This document shows, one piece after another, positions 1-7,228 of a stretch of 22,673 nt of DNA. Made by a program: the position numbers and the translations under genes. Numbering within the stretch: position 1 is the stretch's first letter; every line of letters begins with the position of its first letter. The DNA lies in contig DDFI01000002.1 in NCBI GenBank assembly GCA_002337095.1, positions 1-22,673 of the forward strand, given 5' to 3'. The notes beneath the pieces are model-generated. The model was not told where the DNA came from, searched no databases, and saw only the letters and a list, made by a program, of their open reading frames with translations. This DNA comes from Candidatus Saccharibacteria bacterium UBA1932 (lineage in GTDB: Bacteria; Patescibacteriota; Saccharimonadia; Saccharimonadales; Saccharimonadaceae).

Positions 1-32
1 GTTGCGAAGGTAGTGAGGTATTACGAAAACTA

Positions 33-61
33 TTGTCAAAAACAAGTTTTTGTGCTATAAT
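33..61 (+). promoter_or_regulatory. Promoter of the large surface protein gene
   Basis: A -35 box TTGTCA (33-38), a 17-base spacer and TATAAT (56-61) preceded by TGC form an extended -10 promoter. The block TTTTGTGCTATAAT recurs almost unchanged before the sortase gene (2459-2472). Transcription would begin near 68, leaving a leader of about 275 bases before the ATG at 343. Confidence 0.8.
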
Positions 62-67
62 GTATTA

Positions 68-342
68 CTGTTGTACGGGTGGAGTTGTTTTATTGACGCC
101 CCCGACTACAAAGCACATGCAAACGCGTGGAGTACAGGGCGCATAGCTGGTGATCGATTTGGATTATGATGCGAGCGCTCTTGGGATTCCAGGGCGTTTT
201 TCGTGTTTAACAATCCGATTCATCTATACCAACTGTGCATCGTGTATTCTGGGCGTCTGCACCGCTGGCGATCAGATATCGCTAGTGGTAGGTAGTATCC
301 AACCCTGAGCTCTACCCCCTGGGGTAGAGAGAGGAGTGCACT
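68..342 (+). promoter_or_regulatory. Long 5' leader with hairpin before the RBS
   Basis: This gene-free stretch lies between the promoter and the surface protein start. The only strong element I see is a perfect 9-bp inverted repeat, CTCTACCCC (310-318) and GGGGTAGAG (321-329), directly before the ribosome binding site GAGGAG (331-336). A hairpin there could modulate translation. A short ATG frame near 165-210 has no recognisable ribosome binding site and I do not call it. I recognise no known riboswitch class. Confidence 0.4.
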
Positions 343-2325
343 ATGTCTGGTCGTAGCATTGCTGCCGCCGCGTGCGGAGTTGCTGCCCTAGTGATCGGTC
401 CGGTTACGGGCGCCTTTGCCTGCGCAAACCCGACCCCTACCCCGGTTCCGCCGTCGGTCACGTCGTCGTCTACACCGGTGGTTGGTCCGCCGGCCTCGCC
501 GGCACCGTCTGCCTCGGCGCCTCTGGCGCCGAAGAAAGATGATGGCAAGGACGAGGGAAAGGAAGTAACGCCGCCGGCTAAGCCGTCGACTGATCCCTCC
601 GCTCCACCGGTCACCACACCCGCCACTCCATCTGTCCCAGCGACTCCGTCGGTGACTCCGTCGCCGTCGCCAACGGATGGTGGCGGACTGATTGACCCCA
701 CCAAGCTGGATGAGTGCAAACTCAGCCAGCTCCAGCTGACGGGCGCGCCCAAGGCGGGTGACGTCACTCTGGCGTTCAAGGGTAAGATCGATGGTGGCGC
801 GCTCAATATGGGCGCGTGCATCATTACCGTGACAGGTCCGGGGGGCATCCTCGCCGAACAGCGAGCAACCGCTCCGGCGGTCTCCGGCGGCCTTTCGGTG
901 AGTCTGAGCTCGGCACTCGTCGTCGGTGAGCATACGCTGACCGTCGCCAACCTCACGATTGAGGTGGTCGTGCCGGAACCCTCGGCTCCTCCAACGGAAG
1001 AGCCGGTGGTCAACCGGACAGTTCGATTCCTCCTGCCAGCGGGTGCTACGGTGGTAAACAACATCACCACCGCATACCCCCAGATCCTTATGGGGGCAAA
1101 CGATCCCATCCCATGCGGCCGTATCGTCCAGGTGGACGAAATGGTAGGCACCCAGGCACAGATCGATGCCATCCTCGCGGATGGCCAGCTCGACCCTGGC
1201 GAAGACTCGCAGGTCACGAAGAAGTGGCACTTCGAGTACGGCGCCCCGTGCACCGCACCGACTCCGCTAGCCGTGACGATCAATGCCTTCTGGCAGCCCT
1301 GCCAGAAGGACTCGACCACGATCAACCTGCTGAACAGCGGGCTGAGCGTGACTAACAAGGGGACTCAGCCCGTCAAGCTGAGCGACCTCGGGGCGGCGTT
1401 CTTCGCTAAGGTGGGGATTTCGGCCCCTACCGCGGTGACGAACTCTGCCGTCACGATTGATGCAGGCGCGACCAAGTCGGTCACGCTTGCTGACATCGTG
1501 GGCAGGGATGTCACGGTAACCCAGCAGGTCATGCAGCAGCTCGCTGCACTGCCGGCTGGCAGCCAGACGTTCGATTTGGGCGCCGGTGTCACCATAAAGG
1601 TGGATATCGTGGCCCTCAAGGCGTGCGATGGCGGCGGTGGTAACACCACACCGCCTACTACGCCTCCGACAACCCCGCCCACCACTCCGCCAACTACCCC
1701 TCCGACCACGCCGCCTCCGCCGGTCGACACCCGCAAGGTGGCGACGCCGGTGGTGCCGACTAAGTCCGATACCTGCGAACCCGAAGGGGTGTCGAATGAC
1801 TCCTTCACTGTCCCCGACGTAGAAGGAGTGGAGTACCGGTATGGTCAGCCTGAAGCGCTCCTTCCCAATGTCAAGGTGCCGACTTTTGGCGCCAAGGAGG
1901 TGAAGGTCACCGCAGTGCCGGCCGCGGGCTACAAGTTCGCCGACGGCAAGGAGAGCGTGGTCTACACGCTCACCTTTACGACCGACAAGTGCCAGACGGA
2001 GCCGGGTCCCATCCCGACCCCGCCGGCACCTACGTCCGACCCGACCACCCCGGTTCCGGACAAGCCGAAGCCGACGGAGACCCCGTCGGTACCGGTGACT
2101 CCGGTTCCGAGCCAGCCCGTCTCGCCGCACGCCAACCAGCCGGTCACTCCGGCTCCGGTCAGCGACGAGCTGGGAAGTGGTGCCCCTGATACGGGGTACC
2201 ACGGCACGTACCAGACTAACGATGGGGCGCCCACATGGGCGCTCATCGGCGTTGGTGTGCTGGCTTTCGTGGGTGTTGGTGCGGCGGTTCGCCGTCGCAT
2301 CGTGGTGATCCGCCACAAGCGGTGA
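343..2325 (+). CDS. Secreted cell-surface protein with C-terminal sorting signal
   Basis: A 660-residue exported protein. Residues 1-28 form a signal peptide: a short basic start, a hydrophobic core, and an AFACA cleavage region. A Pro/Thr/Ser linker (about 29-113) follows, then two or three beta-rich segments with paired cysteines (about 116-435). Next is a TTPP repeat tract (about 435-456) and another Cys-bounded module (about 464-549) ending GYKFADGK...FTTDKC. That module resembles domains I know from actinobacterial LPXTG proteins. After a second Pro-rich linker come APDTG (614-618), a hydrophobic segment (about 630-648) and RRR, the layout of a sortase sorting signal with a non-canonical pentapeptide. 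The start is fixed by GAGGAG seven bases upstream and the signal peptide. The sortase-like gene downstream is the likely partner. A role in adhesion to a host cell is plausible but inferred. Base composition is more GC-rich than the cargo operon at the other end of the window. Confidence 0.85.
   Translation: MSGRSIAAAACGVAALVIGPVTGAFACANPTPTPVPPSVTSSSTPVVGPPASPAPSASAPLAPKKDDGKDEGKEVTPPAKPSTDPSAPPVTTPATPSVPATPSVTPSPSPTDGGGLIDPTKLDECKLSQLQLTGAPKAGDVTLAFKGKIDGGALNMGACIITVTGPGGILAEQRATAPAVSGGLSVSLSSALVVGEHTLTVANLTIEVVVPEPSAPPTEEPVVNRTVRFLLPAGATVVNNITTAYPQILMGANDPIPCGRIVQVDEMVGTQAQIDAILADGQLDPGEDSQVTKKWHFEYGAPCTAPTPLAVTINAFWQPCQKDSTTINLLNSGLSVTNKGTQPVKLSDLGAAFFAKVGISAPTAVTNSAVTIDAGATKSVTLADIVGRDVTVTQQVMQQLAALPAGSQTFDLGAGVTIKVDIVALKACDGGGGNTTPPTTPPTTPPTTPPTTPPTTPPPPVDTRKVATPVVPTKSDTCEPEGVSNDSFTVPDVEGVEYRYGQPEALLPNVKVPTFGAKEVKVTAVPAAGYKFADGKESVVYTLTFTTDKCQTEPGPIPTPPAPTSDPTTPVPDKPKPTETPSVPVTPVPSQPVSPHANQPVTPAPVSDELGSGAPDTGYHGTYQTNDGAPTWALIGVGVLAFVGVGAAVRRRIVVIRHKR
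1644..1719 (+). repeat. 12-base tandem repeat encoding TTPP units
   Basis: About six degenerate copies of a 12-base unit encode Thr-Thr-Pro-Pro. They lie between two folded regions of the surface protein. Third positions vary between copies, so the amino acid pattern appears selected. The tract probably forms an extended wall-spanning linker and may vary in copy number between strains. Confidence 0.8.
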
Positions 2326-2381
2326 TCCTCAGACGATGAATCGGATTTTGCTCTCTGCCCCCGTTTAGGGTGGAGAGTATC

Positions 2382-2423
2382 GGCCCCGTTCTCTATTGCC
2401 ACAGCGCAGTAGAGAACGGGGCC
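2382..2423 (+). terminator. Probable terminator hairpin after the surface protein gene
   Basis: A perfect 14-bp stem (2382-2395 with 2410-2423, sequence GGCCCCGTTCTCTA and its complement) encloses a 14-base loop. It lies 57 bases after the stop codon and before the next promoter. The following bases (ATCGTCATAT) are not a clear U tract, so termination efficiency is uncertain. Confidence 0.6.
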
Positions 2424-2443
2424 ATCGTCATATCTGGCGATAG

Positions 2444-2472
2444 TTGTAAAAATATACATTTTGTGCTATAAT
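2444..2472 (+). promoter_or_regulatory. Promoter of the sortase gene
   Basis: TTGTAA (2444-2449), a 17-base spacer and TATAAT (2467-2472) with the extended TGC. The -10 neighbourhood TTTTGTGCTATAAT matches that of the surface protein promoter, suggesting coordinated expression of substrate and enzyme. Confidence 0.8.
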
Positions 2473-2545
2473 ATGTTACGGGCCTCGTGGCAGTCCTGTG
2501 CAGATCGCACAGTGATAACAATCCGTTCGCGAAAGAGAGAAACCC

Positions 2546-3253
2546 ATGCGATTTCTACGCTGGTTTAGTGCAATAGTCGTAGCGTCAGCGCTGACGGCTT
2601 GTGGCTCTTCGCCTCCAATCTCGGATGCGGAGACGACCGCAACATCCGTGCCGTCGATCACCAGCGTCACTGTCGGTCCGAGCGGTGTTCCGGCCACATC
2701 TGAAACGATACGTAGCACCAGCGGTCCTCCGACGACTAAGGTGTCTGTGCCCTGTACGATGGGCGTACCTACGCGAATCACCTGGCCAGACATGGCCATC
2801 GATACGACGTTTGAGACGACTGGGCTCGACAAGTCGATGCCGCCCGACAAAAACGGCAAGTACCCGGCCGCACCGCCCCAAGATAAAATGAAGATGGGGT
2901 GGTACGGCGGCCGGTCGCAACCCGGCAAGGGCAGCGGTACGGTGTTGATCCTCGGTCATACGTGGCCGGACAACACCGCCGTGTTCAAGGAGGATTTTGA
3001 CCAGAAGCTTCAGCTGGGGTCAGAATTCACCATCTATACTGATACGGGTGGTATGTGTCGCTACCGCGTGAGCCTGAAACTCACAGGGCTGGACAAGTCG
3101 TCGGATGCCTATCCGGCGGCGGCGGCAAAGTACAAGCTGTATGCCACTACTGGCCCTGAGCGCGTTGTCGGGACCACCTGCACCGGGAAGTTCGACAACT
3201 CCGTCAGGAGTCATGTCAACAACTCGGTGTTCGTCGCTGACAGAGCTAACTAG
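2546..3253 (+). CDS. Lipoprotein class sortase (transpeptidase)
   Basis: A 235-residue sortase-fold protein, predicted to cleave a C-terminal sorting motif and join the substrate to an amine on the cell envelope. Residues 1-19 (MRFLRWF...LTAC) are a lipoprotein signal with a lipobox ending at C19. This implies lipid anchoring outside the membrane rather than the usual N-terminal transmembrane helix. A Ser/Thr-rich linker runs to about residue 68. The sortase core shows the catalytic triad: H138 in LILGHTW, C212 in GTTCTGKF, and probably R221 in SVRSH. The start is supported by the purine-rich GAAAGAGAGA just upstream and the signal peptide. It has its own promoter nearly identical to that of the surface protein, its likely substrate. 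The closest architecture I know is the class F/D-like sortases of actinobacteria and Patescibacteria; the class is not certain. Confidence 0.85.
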   Translation: MRFLRWFSAIVVASALTACGSSPPISDAETTATSVPSITSVTVGPSGVPATSETIRSTSGPPTTKVSVPCTMGVPTRITWPDMAIDTTFETTGLDKSMPPDKNGKYPAAPPQDKMKMGWYGGRSQPGKGSGTVLILGHTWPDNTAVFKEDFDQKLQLGSEFTIYTDTGGMCRYRVSLKLTGLDKSSDAYPAAAAKYKLYATTGPERVVGTTCTGKFDNSVRSHVNNSVFVADRAN

Positions 3254-3289
3254 TCGGTGACATGAAGCGAACGGAAGCGGGCCGTCATA

Positions 3290-3341
3290 GCCTCGGTCGT
3301 CACTCTGAAATAGAGAAGACGACCGAGGCTTGCTTCTTTTT
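3290..3341 (+). terminator. Rho-independent terminator after the sortase
   Basis: A perfect 12-bp stem (GCCTCGGTCGTC at 3290-3301, complement at 3318-3329) is followed by TTGCTTCTTTTT. It separates the sortase from the convergent ychF gene. On the opposite strand there is no T run. Confidence 0.9.
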
Positions 3342-3349
3342 GAGAGAAA

Positions 3350-4432
3350 TTATTTGCTGACATTAAATCGAAATTCGACCACATCACCCGGCTGCATGAC
3401 ATAGTTGCGGCCCTCGGTGCGCAGCTTGCCGGCGGCGCGGGCAGCCGCCTCGGAGCCAGCGGCGACCAAATCGTCGTAGTCTACCACTTGGGCGGCGATA
3501 AATCCACGCTCAAAATCGCTATGGATCACACCTGCAGCCTGCGGAGCGGTATCGCCCTGGTGGATAGTCCAGGCGCGGACTTCCTTGGGGCCGGCGGTCA
3601 GGTAGCTCTGCAGGCCGAGCAGATCATAGGCGGCATGCACCATCTGCACAAGGCCTGGCTGCTCGACACCATAGCTTTCGAGGAGCTCCTGAGCATCAGA
3701 AGCCTCGAGGCCCTTGAGTTCGTCCTCGAGCTTGGCACATACGAAAATGGCGCGCGCTGGTGCCACAAGACTAGCCAGATACTGCTGCCTGGCGGTGTCA
3801 GAGAGGCCTCGCTCGTCGACATTGAACACATAAATTACCGGCTTGGCAGTGAGCAGATGCAAATCGTGCAGTCGCTCAGCCTCAAATTCCGGGATATTCA
3901 CCAGCGCTTGCCCGGTGGCGAGCTGGCTACGAATGTACTGCAAGTAGTCGATGTCGTCGCGCAGGGCGGGGGTGGCCTTGAGGTCTTTTTGCAGCTTGGG
4001 CAGGCGATTGTCGATAGTTTGCAGGTCGGCCAAGATCAGCTCGGTGTTGATGGTCTCGATGTCGCGCAGTGGATCGACCGACGATTCGACGTGCAGGATA
4101 TCGCTGTTTTCAAACGCGCGGACAATATGAACGATCGCATCGCACTGGCGAATATTGGCCAGGAATTTGTTGCCCAGCCCCTCGCCATCGCTTGCGCCCG
4201 CCACTAGGCCGGCAATATCGACGAAAGTGACGGTCGCGGGGATGATCTTGGCCGCATGATACATATCAGCCAGCACGTCCAGGCGCGGATCTGGCACGGC
4301 GACAATGCCGACATTTGGATCAATCGTCGCAAAAGGGTAATTGGCCGCCAGGATATCGTTGTTGGTGAGGGCGTTAAATAGGGTAGATTTGCCGACATTT
4401 GGCATGCCGACGATAGCTATCGATAAACTCAT
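3350..4432 (-). CDS. ychF: Redox-regulated ATPase/GTPase YchF (Obg family)
   Basis: A 360-residue cytoplasmic P-loop NTPase of the YchF/OLA1 family, which associates with ribosomes; the family usually prefers ATP. The P-loop GMPNVGKS is at residues 9-16, and the switch II DIAGLV follows. The position of the GTPase NKxD motif carries NVDE, the YchF hallmark. The C-terminal TGS domain (roughly the last 85 residues) includes YLTAGPKEVRAW and ends FRFNVSK. Family length is about 360-365, so the protein is complete. An upstream in-frame extension to 4579 is rejected because it covers the divergent pilM promoter and start. A -10-like TACAGT sits 7 bases before this ATG and there is no Shine-Dalgarno sequence, so the transcript is probably leaderless. 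Confidence 0.95.
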   Translation of the reverse strand: MSLSIAIVGMPNVGKSTLFNALTNNDILAANYPFATIDPNVGIVAVPDPRLDVLADMYHAAKIIPATVTFVDIAGLVAGASDGEGLGNKFLANIRQCDAIVHIVRAFENSDILHVESSVDPLRDIETINTELILADLQTIDNRLPKLQKDLKATPALRDDIDYLQYIRSQLATGQALVNIPEFEAERLHDLHLLTAKPVIYVFNVDERGLSDTARQQYLASLVAPARAIFVCAKLEDELKGLEASDAQELLESYGVEQPGLVQMVHAAYDLLGLQSYLTAGPKEVRAWTIHQGDTAPQAAGVIHSDFERGFIAAQVVDYDDLVAAGSEAAARAAGKLRTEGRNYVMQPGDVVEFRFNVSK

Positions 4433-4439
4433 ACTTACT

Positions 4440-4445
4440 ACTGTA
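4440..4445 (-). promoter_or_regulatory. -10 box for leaderless ychF
   Basis: TACAGT on the minus strand, preceded by TGG (extended -10), ends 7 bases before the ychF ATG at 4432. No convincing -35 is seen at the best spacing. Its spacing matches other leaderless starts in the window. Confidence 0.5.
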
Positions 4446-4481
4446 CCACACCGGCGACGAATACAATTGTCACCAAAAGGG

Positions 4482-4511
4482 TTGCGCTCTGCGATGATGG
4501 TTATGTATAAT
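4482..4511 (+). promoter_or_regulatory. Promoter of the type IV pilus operon
   Basis: TTGCGC (4482-4487), an 18-base spacer and TATAAT (4506-4511). The pilM ATG begins at 4522, so the 5' leader would be only a few bases. This is the main candidate promoter for the pilM-to-pilC run. Confidence 0.7.
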
Positions 4512-4521
4512 AGAAGGTGAC

Positions 4522-5568
4522 ATGAGTATTCTAAAAAGTGTGGGCGACTTCTTTGCACTCGATATCGGCACCAACGCAATTCGTGTAGTGCAGCTCAGCG
4601 GCACACCTGGGCGCTGGTCGCTGATTCATTATGGCTACGCTACTGTTCACATGAAAGACACCGCGGCCGACTCTAAAGAGGCCGAGCGACGCCTGGGCGA
4701 GTCGATTATGACGGCAATTGGCCAAAGTGGTATTCGCACCAAGAATGTTGTAGTGGGCGTGCCTGCGCAGAAATCATTCACGACTATCATCGATATTCCA
4801 CACATGCCGGTGCAAGAGCTCAAAAGCACCATCAAATACCAAATCGACAAATACGTGCCGATGTCAATCGACGAGGCAAAGGTCGACTGGGTGTCGCTTG
4901 GTCAGTCCCAGCGCAATCCAAATGAGGAAGAAATCCTAATATCGAGCACGGCTAATTCGTACGTAGAGCAACGGCTCGAAATGCTCGAAAACCTAGGCCT
5001 CAATGTGGTGGCGATGGAGCCAGAGCCAATTGCGATGCTTCGTTCGCTGTTGCCACCCGGCGTAATGGATGCCTGGCTGATATTAGATGTCGGCGAGATG
5101 GCGACCAACCTGGTGGTGGCTTACCAAGGTACGCCGCGACTAGTGCGCACTATTCCGACCGGCCTGGCCACCCTGACCAAATCTGCCGCACAAAACCTCA
5201 ATGTGCAAGAAGACCAAGCGCGGCAGTTTATTCTAAAGTTTGGCCTGGCGCAAGACAAGCTAGAGGGGCAGGTGGTGCGCGCATTAGAGTCATCGCTCGA
5301 TGCATTCATCGCCGAGGTCGAAAAATCAGTCAAATTCTTCCAGACACGCTACCCAAATGGCAAGGTAAATGGGGCCATTCTAGGTGGGTTTGCCAGTACC
5401 ATCCCGCTATTTGGTGAGTACATCAGTGCCAAGACGTCGCTGCAATGCCGCGCAGTGAGCCCACTAGCCTCTGTAAATATCGCTCAGGCCGATCAGCAGC
5501 AGCTGGCACCGGTAGCAGCCGAATTTGCCGTCGTGTTGGGGCTGGCAGCAAGGGGTGGAGACGTATGA
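4522..5568 (+). CDS. pilM: Type IV pilus assembly protein PilM (actin-like ATPase)
   Basis: A 348-residue cytoplasmic actin-like protein that binds the N-terminus of PilN and links the inner-membrane alignment complex to the assembly motor. The phosphate-1 loop is seen in FFALDIGTNAIRVVQL (about residues 11-26). A second ATPase signature is AWLILDVGEMATNLVV in the middle, and GAILGGFAS appears late. The length fits the family. It opens the pilus operon directly downstream of TATAAT. Its stop overlaps the pilN start as ATGA (5565-5568), so the two are translationally coupled. Confidence 0.93.
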   Translation: MSILKSVGDFFALDIGTNAIRVVQLSGTPGRWSLIHYGYATVHMKDTAADSKEAERRLGESIMTAIGQSGIRTKNVVVGVPAQKSFTTIIDIPHMPVQELKSTIKYQIDKYVPMSIDEAKVDWVSLGQSQRNPNEEEILISSTANSYVEQRLEMLENLGLNVVAMEPEPIAMLRSLLPPGVMDAWLILDVGEMATNLVVAYQGTPRLVRTIPTGLATLTKSAAQNLNVQEDQARQFILKFGLAQDKLEGQVVRALESSLDAFIAEVEKSVKFFQTRYPNGKVNGAILGGFASTIPLFGEYISAKTSLQCRAVSPLASVNIAQADQQQLAPVAAEFAVVLGLAARGGDV

Positions 5569-6278
5569 TCCAGATAAATCTACTCCCAGATGTCAAGCGT
5601 GAACTGATTCATGCCCAACGGGTGCGTGCGACGGTGATATCGTTCTCGATGATTGCTTGTATTGTCGCTGCAGTCCTGGTAGGGGTAATTTTGCTGTGGA
5701 TGGGCATTCAGGTGGGGCGAGAGTTTCGCGCCAACGCAGTCATCACCGAGCAAAGCAAAAAGTTTGGTGAAGTCAAAGATGTCCAACACACCCTGACGGT
5801 CCAAAACCAACTTGCAAAAATCTCTACCTACAACGACAAGAAATCCGTCACCTCGCGGATGTTTGATGTAGCGAGCGCGATTAACCCTGATGCTCCGAAT
5901 AGTATTTCGATTGTCAATATGACTGTCGACACGAGCACAAAGACGCTACTGCTAGAGTGCCAGGCAAAGGGTGGCTACGCCGCGCTCGAAGTGTTCAAAA
6001 AAACCATCCTTGCTACCAAGCTGTATGCGCCGAATGACACCAATGGCGTGGCCCTCGCGACAGACCTCAACGACGCTGATCGTAGCCTTGGCGATGGGCA
6101 GGATGGCTCGCGAGTGCTGCGGTTTATGCTCTCGTTCAAATACCCAGACGTGCTATTTAGCAACACCAATGATTCGCTCAAAATCGTCGCTCCGACCAAA
6201 TCAAATGCTACCGACTCGTATGTCGGCGTACCGTTTACATTATTCGCTGATGGCGTTACTAAACCGAGGGGCAATTAA
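5565..6278 (+). CDS. pilN: Type IV pilus inner-membrane protein PilN
   Basis: A 237-residue bitopic protein. It begins MIQINLLPDVKRELI, the conserved PilN N-terminal INLLP motif that docks on PilM. One transmembrane helix follows at about residues 23-47, and the rest is exported, with a coiled and then ferredoxin-like character. The frame is open upstream to 5445, but the INLLP motif must be near the N-terminus, and GGGGTGGAG lies just before the ATG at 5565. The ATG overlaps the pilM stop. The partner is the next gene, PilO-like. Confidence 0.88.
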   Translation: MIQINLLPDVKRELIHAQRVRATVISFSMIACIVAAVLVGVILLWMGIQVGREFRANAVITEQSKKFGEVKDVQHTLTVQNQLAKISTYNDKKSVTSRMFDVASAINPDAPNSISIVNMTVDTSTKTLLLECQAKGGYAALEVFKKTILATKLYAPNDTNGVALATDLNDADRSLGDGQDGSRVLRFMLSFKYPDVLFSNTNDSLKIVAPTKSNATDSYVGVPFTLFADGVTKPRGN

Positions 6279-6280
6279 TC

Positions 6281-6970
6281 ATGGCTGGCAAAAAAGAAAT
6301 CGCGCTTCGCAAGCATCAACAGATCGAGCAAACCAATCGAGCCATGTTCTTTTGGGTAGCCGGCGCATCTGTGGTGGTGGGGATTGCAATTGTCGTATCT
6401 ATATTCCTGGTACAGCGGGCACTATTCAAAGAAAAAGTCTTGGCTGTCGAAGAGCGTACCGCCTCGACGCTCGAACAGAACAACAAAGATATCGCTAGCC
6501 TGCAAGACAGCATTCGTGCAGTCAATACCAATGACGACCTGCGCAAGGTAATGATCGATGGCGAAACTGAGCCGATTCAGGTAGTGCTGGATGCCTTGCC
6601 TTCGAACGCCAATTCATCGGCACTGGGCGCCTCATTGCAGCAAAAACTCCTCAACGACCCAGCGCTGCGCATCGAATCGCTCATGGTCAACCCTGTGTAT
6701 GGCGTCGAAGACACCAGCACCAACAGCTCGAGCCTTGCGCGGTCTGGTGGCGATGTGATTACGTTCTCGTTCTCTGTTAGTGCTGATGCCCAAAATCCTA
6801 ACGTCCTACGCGATGTACTCAAAAAACTCGAACGCTCAATCCGCACCATTAATGTGACCAAGGCTAGTATTGAGCGGCAGGGCAATCGCATAACGCTTAC
6901 CTGCAATGCCGAAGCATATTTTGAGCCCCAAAAAACCATTAATCTCCAAACTACAACGGTAAAACCATGA
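6281..6970 (+). CDS. pilO: PilO-like pilus alignment protein
   Basis: A 229-residue protein with a basic N-terminal tail, one transmembrane helix (about residues 24-46), a coiled-coil region (about 47-85), and a C-terminal domain ending in alternating beta/alpha segments. This is the PilO/GspM layout. Sequence conservation of PilO is low, so the call relies on topology and on its place directly after pilN. It starts two bases after the pilN stop, and its TGA overlaps the next ATG (ATGA at 6967-6970). Confidence 0.75.
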   Translation: MAGKKEIALRKHQQIEQTNRAMFFWVAGASVVVGIAIVVSIFLVQRALFKEKVLAVEERTASTLEQNNKDIASLQDSIRAVNTNDDLRKVMIDGETEPIQVVLDALPSNANSSALGASLQQKLLNDPALRIESLMVNPVYGVEDTSTNSSSLARSGGDVITFSFSVSADAQNPNVLRDVLKKLERSIRTINVTKASIERQGNRITLTCNAEAYFEPQKTINLQTTTVKP

Positions 6971-7209
6971 AAAAAACAGATATCGCTCTGATCGTTTTGA
7001 TCGCCTCTATCACGATGCTTATCACCTATGCGGTGGGCAACATGGTCATTGGCGGCGCTCAAGACAAGCCGGTCAGTGTCAAAACTGCCGAACCAATATC
7101 GACAAAAGTCCAGACGCCCGATACGCGTGTGTTTAACGCCAGCGCGATCAACCCAACTGTGCCGGTGACGATTGGTAAAGATTCAGCCACTGCGACAGGT
7201 AATAACTAA
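6967..7209 (+). CDS. Small membrane protein in the pilus operon
   Basis: An 80-residue protein with a Lys-rich start (MKKT), one hydrophobic helix (about residues 6-29, IALIVLIASITMLITYAVG) and a polar, Thr/Val-rich exported tail. It is coupled to the PilO-like gene by a 4-base overlap and precedes pilB. By position it replaces pilP in proteobacterial-type operons, but there is no lipobox and no PilP homology that I can recognise. A role as a small pilus assembly component is inferred from context only. Confidence 0.7.
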   Translation: MKKTDIALIVLIASITMLITYAVGNMVIGGAQDKPVSVKTAEPISTKVQTPDTRVFNASAINPTVPVTIGKDSATATGNN

Positions 7210-7228
7210 GTAACAAGGGGGTGGATAT

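Noticed and set aside
312..1358. Long minus-strand open frame opposite the surface protein
   Set aside because: It mirrors the GC-rich, Pro/Thr-rich coding strand, has no ribosome binding site or recognisable domain, and overlaps a gene with a clear signal peptide and sorting signal.
4433..4579. N-terminal extension of ychF
   Set aside because: It would cover the divergent pilM promoter and start codon. The YchF family begins a few residues before the P-loop, which fits the ATG at 4432.
5445..5564. N-terminal extension of pilN
   Set aside because: It overlaps pilM by 120 bases and would push the INLLP motif, which must be N-terminal, to residue 40 and beyond.
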